Shown in pieces: positions 1 through 6,941 of a stretch of 12,209 bases of DNA. The translations under genes were made by a program, and so were the position numbers. The notes under the pieces are model-generated. The model did not search any database. It saw nothing but the letters and a program-made list of their open reading frames with translations, and had not been told where the DNA came from. The DNA lies in contig JAJXTX010000054.1 in assembly GCA_021783385.1 (NCBI GenBank), positions 1-12,209 of the forward strand. The letters are read 5' to 3'. The DNA is from Pseudomonadota bacterium. GTDB taxonomy: Bacteria > Pseudomonadota > Gammaproteobacteria > Xanthomonadales > Rhodanobacteraceae. Numbering within the stretch: position 1 is the first letter of the stretch; every line of letters starts with the position of its first letter.

Positions 1-289
1 AGCGGGGGCTGTGGAACGGCACCGATTTCTTCAGCGCGGCGGACAGCTGGTGCAGTTCGCGGCGCATGCGTGCCTCGAACGCGAGGTAGTCGGGGTGGTG
101 CGCGGCGGCGGTGGCGATGGCCGGCGGATCCTCCGGATGAAAGTTGCGCCGCCAGTACACGTGGTCGCGCAGAAACTCCACCATCAGCTTTTCCAGCAGC
201 GCGTCATTCTCGCCGTAGGGGCCGAGGAAGCAGGCGTCCAGCGTGTAGTCGCGCGGTTCCGGCGTCGGCATGGGTACGGCCGCGCTCAT
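1..289 (-). CDS. Group II PLP-dependent decarboxylase, N-terminal fragment (runs off left edge)
   Basis: The reverse strand reads from an ATG at 289 to the window edge with no stop, giving 96 residues. Visible segments include FLGPYGENDALLEKL near residue 22, DHVYWRRNFHPEDPP at about 42-56, and KKSVPFHSPR at the end. This pattern (a 'LGP..EN' opening, a helix, 'WRRNFHPED', then 'vPf.sPR') is what I recognise as the N-terminal region of bacterial aspartate aminotransferase-superfamily, pyridoxal-phosphate-dependent decarboxylases of roughly 500-560 residues. The PLP lysine and the rest of the catalytic domain lie outside the window, so the substrate (glutamate, aspartate, tyrosine or other) cannot be called. 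A second in-frame ATG at 271 is an alternative start; neither has a clear Shine-Dalgarno. The gene is divergent from the c-di-GMP/Wsp genes and probably unrelated to them. The family call rests on remembered family resemblance. Confidence 0.75.
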   Translation of the reverse strand, partial: MSAAVPMPTPEPRDYTLDACFLGPYGENDALLEKLMVEFLRDHVYWRRNFHPEDPPAIATAAAHHPDYLAFEARMRRELHQLSAALKKSVPFHSPR

Positions 290-396
290 GTCGCGGACTC
301 GTGCGGCGTGCCGGGTGAGGCATCGATGCCGGCGCTGCCACGCCCTGGCACCCGGACGAACAGCTGTGCCGATTGCGGCCAGAGTTTTCGGGGGCT

Positions 397-537
397 ATGC
401 ATCGCGCGTTTCGCCAGATGAGGATGATTGCATCCTCGGCCTTGGGCGCCGTGATTGCCATGACGCAAATCAAGCAGCCGCAAGGCCCGGTGGGGCCGAT
501 GCCGTTTCAGCGCGGCCGCTTGATGCAAACAGGGTGA
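397..537 (+). CDS. Possible small ORF, 46 residues, unknown
   Basis: An ATG at 397 (alternative in-frame ATG at 418) opens a 46-residue frame ending at TGA 535-537. The middle has a short hydrophobic stretch (ASSALGAVIAM), followed by a Pro/Gly/Gln-rich tail. Third codon positions are GC-rich (about four in five from the 418 start), as expected for coding DNA here, but the region is GC-rich anyway. A GGGGG run sits only 2 bases before the 397 ATG, too close for a good ribosome binding site. No family recognised; this may be chance. Confidence 0.15.
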   Translation: MHRAFRQMRMIASSALGAVIAMTQIKQPQGPVGPMPFQRGRLMQTG

Positions 538-576
538 GCTTCGACCGCCGGATTTCGTTCCGCTCAGGTCGCACGC

Positions 577-708
577 ATGTTCCTGCGTCATGGCCTGGCG
601 CCAGTCCGCTCCGGTCGCTGCGGCTTCGACCCGTGGCGCGTGCTGATGTGCACCGCATCGCGCGCCCGCCCTGCACTGGCGAAGCTGCTCCAGGCAGCGT
701 ATGGGTAG
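577..708 (+). CDS. Possible small ORF, 43 residues, unknown
   Basis: An ATG at 577 opens a 43-residue frame ending at TAG 706-708, just ahead of the start of the CHASE3-GGDEF-EAL gene. It contains RCGFDPWRVLMC and ends ALAKLLQAAYG. About four in five third positions are G or C, compatible with coding. No good Shine-Dalgarno precedes the ATG. If translated it would be a leader-like ORF 22 bases upstream of the next start. No family recognised. Confidence 0.15.
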   Translation: MFLRHGLAPVRSGRCGFDPWRVLMCTASRARPALAKLLQAAYG

Positions 709-718
709 ATTACAAAAC

Positions 719-725
719 GAGGTGA
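719..725 (+). promoter_or_regulatory. Ribosome binding site that sets the start at 731
   Basis: GAGGTGA lies 5 bases before the ATG at 731. The in-frame ATG at 701 has no comparable site, so 731 is preferred. Confidence 0.7.
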
Positions 726-730
726 CGGGT

Positions 731-2692
731 ATGCCCCACCGAATCCGCGTGACCATTGAAAACAAGGTGCTGTATGTCTTTGTGCTGGGCCTGTTGCTGC
801 TGATTCTCTCGGGCCTGCTCGCGCTGTATGAGGTGCATGGTCTGCTGGCGAGCGAATCGCGGCGCATGCAGCTGCATCATGCGCAGCTGACAACCGAGCA
901 GCTGCTGTCGGCGCTGCAGGACGCCGAAACCGGCCAGCGCGGGTACCTTCTGACCGGCCTGCCATCGTACCTGCAGCCCTACTATGAAGCCCGGTTGCAC
1001 TTGCGCGGGATCGACCAGGAGATGCACGCGGCCTTGCGCAGCGAGCCGCGCTATGCCGCTGAGCTGGCCGATGTCGACCGCCTCACGCGCCTCAAGCTGG
1101 CCGAGCTGGAGGCCACCGTGGCGCGGCGCAGCCAGGGCGGCTTGAACGCGGCGCTGCCGGAAGTACTCAGCGGCAACGGCAAAGTCGTGATGGATCGCAT
1201 CCGCGCCGATCTGGACAGCATCCAGTCGGGGCTGCAGGCACAGATCAGCGCGATCAAGCTGAGCCAGGGTCAGCGCATGACGCGCGCGTGGACCAGCCTG
1301 TTGGCGCTGAGCCTGCTGCTGGCGATCGTGCAGGGCGTTGTGTACGCGCTGGTCGTGCGCGAACTGCGCGAAAAGCGCCGGCTGAAGGGCCGTCTGCGCG
1401 AACATCTCGGTCTCGACGCACTGACCGGCCTGCCGACCGGCGCGTTCCTGATCGAGTGGATTCGCTACAGTCTTGCCCAGGCTCGGCGCGACGGCTCGCA
1501 TGTGGCGTTGTTGCGCATCAACCTCGACGAGTTCCGCAGCGTCAATGCGCGGCTGGGCGAGGCCGAGGGCGACCGCGCGCTGATCGAGGCCGCCAGCCGC
1601 CTGCTGACCACGGCGCGCAGTTCCGATGTGGTGGTGCGTCTGCAGGGCGATGAATTTGCGGTGTTGATGCCGGGCCTGCAGGCTGCCGAGGAATCGGCAG
1701 TCTGTGCGCAGCGCCTGATCGACGCGTTTTCGCTGCCGTTACTGCCCAGTCTGCAGGAACAGCACATCGGCGCGAGCATCGGCATCGCGCTGTTTCCGCA
1801 GGATGGAGTCACGCCGGCCGACCTGCTGGCGGCAGCCGGGCAGGCGCAGAAGTCTGCCAAGGCGGCGGGCAAGAACCGGCATCAGTTCGCCACGCCCCAG
1901 GTCGAACTCAGTGCGACGCGTCTGCAGACCCTGCACAACGACTTGCATCGCGCGTTGGAGAGCCACGAGTTCTATCTGGTCTATCAGCCGGAAATCAGCC
2001 TGGCCAGCGGACGCGTCACCGCGGTCGAGGCGCTGCTGCGCTGGCGCCATCCTCAGTTGGGCGAAATCAGTCCGGACGAGTTCATTCCACTGGCCGAGCG
2101 CAGCGGCCTGATCCTGCCGATCGGCGCCTGGGTGCTGCGCCAGGCGTGTGCGCAGACCATGCGCTGGCGGCGTGAGCATGGGCACAGCCTGAGATTGTCC
2201 GTCAACGTCGCTACCGGTCAGCTGGAGGGCGGCGAGTTCGTCGCGCTGGTGCGCGAAGTGCTGGCGCAGACCGCGCTGCCGGCGGGCGATCTGGATCTGG
2301 AGATCGTCGAGCGTCTGCTGCTGAAGGAAGACGCCGCTGACGCGCTGGGCGGGCTCAAGGGGCTGGGCGTTCGCCTGGTGATCGACGATTTCGGCACCGG
2401 CTATTCAAGCCTCGGCTATCTGCGTCGTTTTTCGGTGGATACGCTGAAGATCGACCGCAGCTTCATCAGTGGCCTGCCCGAGAGTCGCGGTGACGCGGCG
2501 ATGGCGAGATCGATCCTGGCGATGGCCGCAGAACTGGACATCAGCGTGGTGGCCGAGGGCGTGGAGACCGAAGCCCAGGCCAGCTTCCTGCGTGAAGCGG
2601 GTTGTTCGCTGGCGCAGGGTTATCTGTTCGCGCGCCCACTCGCTGTCGCCGACGTGCCGGCGTTTCTGGAAATGCGCGCAAGCGCACCATGA
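731..2692 (+). CDS. Membrane-bound CHASE3-GGDEF(degenerate)-EAL protein, probable c-di-GMP phosphodiesterase
   Basis: The 653-residue product has TM1 at about 12-32, a periplasmic CHASE3-like domain with the signature DAETGQRGYLLTG (64-76), TM2 at about 187-209, a GGDEF domain starting near LDALTGLP (228), and a C-terminal EAL domain. The GGDEF motif is QGDEF (305-309): the first Gly is replaced by Gln, so cyclase activity is doubtful, yet the I-site RSSD (296-299) is kept. The EAL domain keeps the main catalytic elements: EALLRW (433-438), the Asn in SVNVATGQL, the Glu in LEIVE, DDFGTGYSS (552-560), Lys573 in KIDRSFI, and AEGVE (608-612). It should therefore hydrolyse c-di-GMP to pGpG, perhaps tuned by GTP or c-di-GMP bound to the GGDEF domain. 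It lies 210 bases upstream of the Wsp operon in the same direction, suggesting opposed control of one c-di-GMP pool. The exact input signal is unknown. Confidence 0.9.
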   Translation: MPHRIRVTIENKVLYVFVLGLLLLILSGLLALYEVHGLLASESRRMQLHHAQLTTEQLLSALQDAETGQRGYLLTGLPSYLQPYYEARLHLRGIDQEMHAALRSEPRYAAELADVDRLTRLKLAELEATVARRSQGGLNAALPEVLSGNGKVVMDRIRADLDSIQSGLQAQISAIKLSQGQRMTRAWTSLLALSLLLAIVQGVVYALVVRELREKRRLKGRLREHLGLDALTGLPTGAFLIEWIRYSLAQARRDGSHVALLRINLDEFRSVNARLGEAEGDRALIEAASRLLTTARSSDVVVRLQGDEFAVLMPGLQAAEESAVCAQRLIDAFSLPLLPSLQEQHIGASIGIALFPQDGVTPADLLAAAGQAQKSAKAAGKNRHQFATPQVELSATRLQTLHNDLHRALESHEFYLVYQPEISLASGRVTAVEALLRWRHPQLGEISPDEFIPLAERSGLILPIGAWVLRQACAQTMRWRREHGHSLRLSVNVATGQLEGGEFVALVREVLAQTALPAGDLDLEIVERLLLKEDAADALGGLKGLGVRLVIDDFGTGYSSLGYLRRFSVDTLKIDRSFISGLPESRGDAAMARSILAMAAELDISVVAEGVETEAQASFLREAGCSLAQGYLFARPLAVADVPAFLEMRASAP

Positions 2693-2740
2693 TGCGCCGC
2701 TTGCACCGGTCATCAGCTGCACAGAGTCTCCGATAGTCAT

Positions 2741-2768
2741 TTGAAATCCCCCGCGCCACGCTTACTAT
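2741..2768 (+). promoter_or_regulatory. Probable sigma70-type promoter of the wsp operon
   Basis: TTGAAA (2741-2746, 5 of 6 matches to the -35 consensus) and TACTAT (2763-2768, 4 of 6 matches to the -10) are separated by 16 bases. It is the best promoter-like pair I found in the window and sits directly upstream of wspA. Transcription would start near 2775, giving a leader of about 125 bases. Confidence 0.55.
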
Positions 2769-2890
2769 CCGGAGCAGGAGCCTGCGGGTTCCTGGCCGTC
2801 CATGCGGCGGCGTCATTCAACGGGTGGGTCCGCCGGCAGGCCTGCGCGCACTTTGCTGGTTCATCTGCAGCGACGATCAACGTTATTCTC

Positions 2891-2896
2891 AAGGGA
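2891..2896 (+). promoter_or_regulatory. Ribosome binding site setting the wspA start
   Basis: AAGGGA lies 6 bases before the ATG at 2903. It supports this start over the longer open frame beginning at TTG 2741. Confidence 0.7.
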
Positions 2897-2902
2897 CGAC
2901 AC

Positions 2903-4525
2903 ATGTCGAAGATTTCCATCAGGCAGCAACTCAGTCTGTTTGCCTTGTCGCTGGGAGTGACGCTGCTGGTGGTCGGTGCGGTGGGCCTGAAGGTGATGGC
3001 AGACACCTCCGTAGCCATGCGGCTGACCTACGCGGACCGAATCGTTCCGATGCGACAGTTGAATCTGGTTGAAACCAGCTACGGTATCGAGATCCCCAAC
3101 GCCGCCTACCTGGTGCAGGCCGGCAAGGTGGATTGGGAGCCGGCGTTGACCCGGGTGACGCAGGCCGAGATGCTGGCCAGGTCGGCCTGGGATGCCTACA
3201 CCCGAACCCTGCTGGATGAGCACGAACTCCAGCTGGTCGGCGACATGAATCCGATCCTCCGGAACGCCGACCTGGCGGTGGACCAGCTGAAGGAATTGTT
3301 GCGCACCCACAATCGCGCCGCGCTCGACCAGTTCCGGCTGGATGTGCTGCAGCCGGCGCTGGCCCCGATCACGCAGAAGATGGCTGCGGCGATCGACTAT
3401 CACGAACAGCAGGCCAGGAGCGCCGATCAGCAGCAGGCCCGCGAGTTCAGTGTGGCGCGATGGATTTTCGTGCTGACGGTGCTGGCGGGGGCGCTGCTTG
3501 CGCTGGCGCTCGGCCGCTGGATCCTGCGGGCACTGAACGTGCCGCTCGAACAGCTGGTGCAGAAGACCGGGCAGCTGGCTGCGGGCGATCTGAGCGTGCG
3601 CGTGACGGTGGTGGCGGACAACGAACTGGGCCGGTTGGCGCGCGCCTTCAACCAGATGGCGGACAGTCTGCAGGAGCTGGTCTCCCGCGTGCAGCGCAGC
3701 GGCATCCAGGTGGCCAGCTCCGCCACCGAAATCGCCGCCTCGGTGCGCGAACAGCAGGCGACAGCGACCGAACAGGCCGCCACCACCACGGAGATCGTGG
3801 CTTCGACCAGGGAGATCGCCAGCACCTCGCGGGTACTGGTGAAGAACATGGACGAGGTGGCGCATGTGGCCGATGCGACCTCGGCGCTGGCCGAAGGCGG
3901 ACGCGAGGATCTGGGTCGCATGGAAACGACCATGAACCAGATGATGGAATCCACCCAAGGCATTGCTTCACGCCTCGCCGTGCTGAGCGAGAAGGCCGGC
4001 AACATCAATACCGTGGTGAAGACCATCAACAAGGTCGCCGATCAGACCAACCTGCTTTCGTTGAACGCTGCGATCGAGGCGGAGAAGGCCGGCGAACACG
4101 GCCTCGGCTTCGGCGTCGTGGCGACCGAAATCCGGCGCCTGGCCGACCAGACGGCGGTCGCCACCTGGGACATCGAGCAGATGGTGAAGGAGATGCAGTC
4201 GGCGGTGTCCTCCGGCGTGATGGGCATGGAGAAGTTTTCCGAGGAAGTGCGCCAGGGCGTCGCCCGGGTCGGGCAGGTGGGCGAGCGTCTGTCCCGGATC
4301 GTGAAAAGCGTGCAAACGCTGACCCCGCATTTCGAGTCCGTGTATGAGGCGATGCAGGAGCAATCGAAGAGTTCCGAGCAGATCAACCTCGCGCTGGAGC
4401 AATTCAGCCAGACGGTGCAAGGTACGGCGGAGGCAATGCGCGAATCGGCACAGGTGGTGGATCAGCTCAACGAGGCATCGCATCGCATGCAGGATGCGGT
4501 GGCGAGGTTCAAGGTCTCGGCCTGA
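2903..4525 (+). CDS. wspA: WspA-type methyl-accepting chemoreceptor
   Basis: The 540-residue product is the sensor of the Wsp system, an inner-membrane receptor that in Pseudomonas responds to surface contact/envelope stress. TM1 is at about 10-33, a helical periplasmic domain of the four-helix-bundle type spans about 34-185, TM2 about 186-204, and HAMP about 207-260. The cytoplasmic signalling hairpin follows. Probable methylation residues recur at seven-residue spacing (Glu283/Gln284, Glu290/Gln291, Glu297, Glu304), suitable for WspC methylation and WspF demethylation. The hairpin tip includes VADQTNLLSLNAAIEAEKAG (378-397). The following ADQTAVATWDIEQMVKEMQ is the feature that most resembles WspA rather than ordinary chemotaxis receptors. 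There is no C-terminal NWETF-like pentapeptide; the protein ends RFKVSA. The next gene starts 1 base after the stop, indicating one operon. Confidence 0.92.
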   Translation: MSKISIRQQLSLFALSLGVTLLVVGAVGLKVMADTSVAMRLTYADRIVPMRQLNLVETSYGIEIPNAAYLVQAGKVDWEPALTRVTQAEMLARSAWDAYTRTLLDEHELQLVGDMNPILRNADLAVDQLKELLRTHNRAALDQFRLDVLQPALAPITQKMAAAIDYHEQQARSADQQQAREFSVARWIFVLTVLAGALLALALGRWILRALNVPLEQLVQKTGQLAAGDLSVRVTVVADNELGRLARAFNQMADSLQELVSRVQRSGIQVASSATEIAASVREQQATATEQAATTTEIVASTREIASTSRVLVKNMDEVAHVADATSALAEGGREDLGRMETTMNQMMESTQGIASRLAVLSEKAGNINTVVKTINKVADQTNLLSLNAAIEAEKAGEHGLGFGVVATEIRRLADQTAVATWDIEQMVKEMQSAVSSGVMGMEKFSEEVRQGVARVGQVGERLSRIVKSVQTLTPHFESVYEAMQEQSKSSEQINLALEQFSQTVQGTAEAMRESAQVVDQLNEASHRMQDAVARFKVSA

Positions 4526-4526
4526 C

Positions 4527-4991
4527 ATGCGCTGCATCGCCTTTCAGCTCGGTGAAGGGCACTTTGCCTTGCCGTTGCGCGCGCTGGTCGAGGTGCTGCC
4601 TTTGCTGCCGGTGCGCGCGCTGGCCCACGCGCCGGCCGGCGTTGCCGGAGTGATCAACTATCGCGGCCAGGTCGTGCCGGTGCTCGATCTGTGTCAGCTG
4701 GCGCTGGGCCAACCCTGTGCGGAGCGCGTCAGCACGCGCCTGCTGGTGCTGCGCTGGCAGCAGGCCGGACGCGAGATCGGGCTGCTGGCGCTGATGGTCG
4801 AACGGGCGCTGAGCGAATTGCGCATCGATCCGAAAAGCCTGACGCCGCCGCCGCTGCGCATCGATGCCACCCCTTACCTGGCGGGCCTCGCCGTGGCGGC
4901 CAGCGGGCTGGTGCAGTTGATCGACGTTTCACGACTGCTGCCGGAAGCGGTCGCCGGGCTGCTCTACCCCGAGGCCGCGACGCTGCCATGA
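4527..4991 (+). CDS. wspB: CheW-like coupling protein WspB
   Basis: The 154-residue protein is a single CheW domain. It starts RCIAFQLGEGHFALPLRALV, the usual opening beta strands of CheW, followed by GVINYRGQVVPVLDL (about 42-56), the most typical CheW segment. A cytoplasmic adaptor, it should link WspA to the WspE kinase. Its ATG lies 1 base after the wspA stop, and its TGA overlaps the wspC start (ATGA at 4988-4991), so translation is probably coupled on both sides. No separate Shine-Dalgarno at normal distance is obvious. Assignment to WspB rather than a generic CheW rests on its position in the operon. Confidence 0.9.
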   Translation: MRCIAFQLGEGHFALPLRALVEVLPLLPVRALAHAPAGVAGVINYRGQVVPVLDLCQLALGQPCAERVSTRLLVLRWQQAGREIGLLALMVERALSELRIDPKSLTPPPLRIDATPYLAGLAVAASGLVQLIDVSRLLPEAVAGLLYPEAATLP

Positions 4992-6265
4992 GTCTGGCGC
5001 CGGTACTTGCCTTGTTGCGTCGGGAGATGGGCCTCAATCCCGCCTCGGTCGGCGAGAGCACGGTCGCGCACGCCATGCGCCGTCGCATGGCTGCCGTCGG
5101 TTGCACCGATGCGGCAGATTACGCGACACGCCTGGGTGCATCACAGGAAGAACTGCAGGAACTGATCGAGGAGGTTGCGGTTCCGGAAACCTGGTTCTTT
5201 CGTGAAGACAGCGCCTTCGAGTGTCTGCGCCAGCATGTGCAGCACGTCCTGCAGTCGGCCGGGAAGCCACGTCTGTTCCACTTCGCCTGTTTGCCCTGCG
5301 CCACCGGCGAGGAGGCCTACAGCATCGCGATGAACCTGCTGGACATGGGGCTGCCACCCGCCAGGTTCAGGGTGCATGCCCTAGACATCAGCTATCGCGC
5401 GCTGATCCGGGCGCAGCAGGGTCTGTACGGCGAGTACAGTTTTCGCGGTGCAGATCAGCGCTTGCGCGCCCGCTATTTCCAGACGGCAGCCGACGCGCAT
5501 CAGGTCGACCAGGCGGTTCGCGACCAGGTGAGTTTTTATCAGGGCAGCGCACTGGCGTTGCCCAGTCCGTTCAATGCGCTGACCTACGACGTGGTGTTCT
5601 GTCGCAATTTGCTGATCTATCTCGATGCCGAGGCGCGTCAGCGTGTCGTGGCGGGATTGAAAGGCATGCTGGCAGCGGACGGCATCCTGCTGGTGGGGCA
5701 TTCGGAAACGTCCATTGTCCTGCACGAGGGTTTTGTGCGCAGCGCCAACGGTGCCCTGCGCGTTGGGCGGGTGGCGGCCCTGCCGGCATCGCCGCCGCCC
5801 GCCCGCCGTCAACCGCGGGCGGGCGGTGCCACCAGGGCTGCGGGCAGCTTGCCGGCAATCGGGCCGATGCCGTTTGCCACGCCGGTCGCGCTGTCCAGGG
5901 TTGCGGATGCTGCGAATGCGACCGGTCTCGTCATCGATGACCGCGGTGGTGGCGACCTCGGCCAGATCCGCGCCCTGGCCGATGCCGGCCAGCTGGAAGA
6001 AGCTGCGGCGTGCTGTGCGGAACTCGTCCGTGCCGGCATGCACAGCGCCGAGCTGTACTGCCTGCAGGGACTGGTAGGCAATGCCCAAGGCAATCCGGTC
6101 GCCGCGCGCGCGTGCTTCCGCAAGGCGCTGTATCTGGACCCGGCGCTTGCCGATGCAAGCTTGCAGCTGAGCCTGCTGGATCAGCGCAGCGGTGTGGAGC
6201 GCCGCGTCGCCGGTGAGCGGATGCCGCAGGACGACAGGAGACAGCGTGAACGCCATGACGGATGA
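4988..6265 (+). CDS. wspC: CheR-type receptor methyltransferase with C-terminal TPR, WspC
   Basis: The 425-residue protein should transfer methyl groups from S-adenosylmethionine to glutamates of WspA, raising signalling. The CheR N-terminal helical domain (about 1-62) is followed by VPETWFFRE (65-73), the SAM-binding loop CLPCATGEEAYSIAM (101-115), the acidic strand end ALDIS (Asp133), and CRNLLIY (205-211), all typical of CheR. An Ala/Pro/Arg-rich linker (about 265-320) leads to a TPR region (about 323-402) with the repeat-like segments ARACFRKALYLDPALADA and QLEEAAACCAELV. A CheR-TPR fusion is the known form of WspC. The start overlaps the wspB stop by ATGA. The C-terminal end overlaps the start of wspD by 20 bases if wspD begins at GTG 6246. 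Confidence 0.92.
   Translation: MSLAPVLALLRREMGLNPASVGESTVAHAMRRRMAAVGCTDAADYATRLGASQEELQELIEEVAVPETWFFREDSAFECLRQHVQHVLQSAGKPRLFHFACLPCATGEEAYSIAMNLLDMGLPPARFRVHALDISYRALIRAQQGLYGEYSFRGADQRLRARYFQTAADAHQVDQAVRDQVSFYQGSALALPSPFNALTYDVVFCRNLLIYLDAEARQRVVAGLKGMLAADGILLVGHSETSIVLHEGFVRSANGALRVGRVAALPASPPPARRQPRAGGATRAAGSLPAIGPMPFATPVALSRVADAANATGLVIDDRGGGDLGQIRALADAGQLEEAAACCAELVRAGMHSAELYCLQGLVGNAQGNPVAARACFRKALYLDPALADASLQLSLLDQRSGVERRVAGERMPQDDRRQRERHDG
6236..6240 (+). promoter_or_regulatory. Ribosome binding site deciding the wspD start
   Basis: AGGAG inside the end of wspC lies 5 bases before GTG 6246 and 14 bases before ATG 6255. The spacing favours the GTG start. Confidence 0.6.
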
Positions 6266-6941
6266 GCTGCACATTGATGATTGCTGGAACCGGGTCGGTG
6301 TCTGGTCAAGGACTGGCTCCAGCTGTTCGCGGCTGATCGATGCGGTGCATTGTCACCACTGCGAGGTCTACCGCGTTGCCGGGCGCGCTCTGCTGGATCG
6401 GCCGCTGTCGCCACAGGCCCGTCAGCAATGGGACGCGAGCTATGCGCAACCGACTTTGCCGCAGTTGCGCAAAGGCACCTCCTGCACCGTGTTTCGCCTC
6501 GGCGAGGAGTGGTTGGCGATTCCCACACTGGCGATCAAGAGCGTTGGTGCGCCGGTGCCGGTCCGGCGGATCCCGCACCGAAGCAACCCGGTGCTGCGCG
6601 GCATGGCCAACCTGGCCAGCGAACTCGCGCTGGTAGTGTCGTTGACCACCCTGCTGGGCATTGCCGATGAGCCGGCGCCGGGCCAGCCGTCGGAACTCCG
6701 GCGCGCCCAGCCGATTGCCCGCCTGCTGTGGGTGCTCGGCGAATCCGGCTCGTTCGCGTTTGAAGTCGCCGAAGTGTCAGGCACCCACCGCTACGAGGAA
6801 ATTCGCCTCGAGCCGGTGCCCAGCACACTCGAAAAGGCCGTGCGGCGCTATGTGCGTGGCACCCTGGAAGTAGCGGGCCGGCGTGTCGGCATGCTGGATT
6901 TCGGGCTGCTTGCCTACGCCGTCGGGCAGGCACTGAAATGA
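6246..6941 (+). CDS. wspD: CheW-like coupling protein WspD with N-terminal four-cysteine motif
   Basis: The 231-residue product (GTG start; ATG 6255 would give 228) is the second coupling protein of the Wsp array. Its N-terminus precedes the CheW fold and carries four cysteines: DDCWNRVGVW (Cys13), SSCS (Cys27) and HCHHCEVY (Cys36, Cys39), then ALLDRPLSPQARQQW. As I recall, WspD proteins in general begin with this DDCWNR...C...HC..C pattern, which distinguishes them from WspB. The CheW domain (about 75-228) includes TVFRLGEEWLAIPTLAIKSV and NPVLRGMANLASELALVVSL. The spacing of the cysteines resembles a metal-binding site, but no function is established here. The stop overlaps the wspE start by ATGA (6938-6941). 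Confidence 0.9.
   Translation: MNAMTDELHIDDCWNRVGVWSRTGSSCSRLIDAVHCHHCEVYRVAGRALLDRPLSPQARQQWDASYAQPTLPQLRKGTSCTVFRLGEEWLAIPTLAIKSVGAPVPVRRIPHRSNPVLRGMANLASELALVVSLTTLLGIADEPAPGQPSELRRAQPIARLLWVLGESGSFAFEVAEVSGTHRYEEIRLEPVPSTLEKAVRRYVRGTLEVAGRRVGMLDFGLLAYAVGQALK

Larger units (their letters stand above)
290..730. other. Divergent intergenic region, no convincing gene
   Basis: About 440 bases separate the divergent decarboxylase and the CHASE3-GGDEF-EAL gene. Longer ORFs here on either strand lack recognisable domains or run antisense into the flanking gene. Two short plus-strand ORFs are possible (397-537 and 577-708, listed separately). I saw no clear sigma70 promoter, no T-tailed hairpin, no tRNA-like structure and no repeat. 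Promoters for both flanking genes must lie here, but I cannot place them. Confidence 0.6.
2693..2902. other. Intergenic region and leader ahead of wspA
   Basis: These 210 bases hold the probable wspA promoter (2741-2768) and then a leader of about 125 bases. The leader includes a perfect 10-base palindrome, GCAGGCCTGC, at 2836-2845. An in-frame upstream extension of wspA from TTG 2741 is open, but it has no ribosome binding site and would add 54 residues ahead of the first membrane segment, so I treat it as non-coding. No terminator with a T-run follows the upstream gene. Confidence 0.6.

Noticed and set aside
286..867. 193-codon minus-strand frame spanning the gap and the start of the CHASE3-GGDEF-EAL gene
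   Set aside because: Most of it is antisense to a confident gene, and the rest has no domain; the true minus-strand gene in this area uses another frame, from 289.
2741..2902. N-terminal extension of wspA from TTG 2741
   Set aside because: It would put 54 unrelated residues before the first membrane helix, has no ribosome binding site and overlaps the promoter-like pair; ATG 2903 has AAGGGA at good spacing.
2861..3958. 365-codon open frame on the minus strand opposite wspA
   Set aside because: It is a shadow of the chemoreceptor gene, with His/Gly/Arg-rich composition and no recognisable motif.
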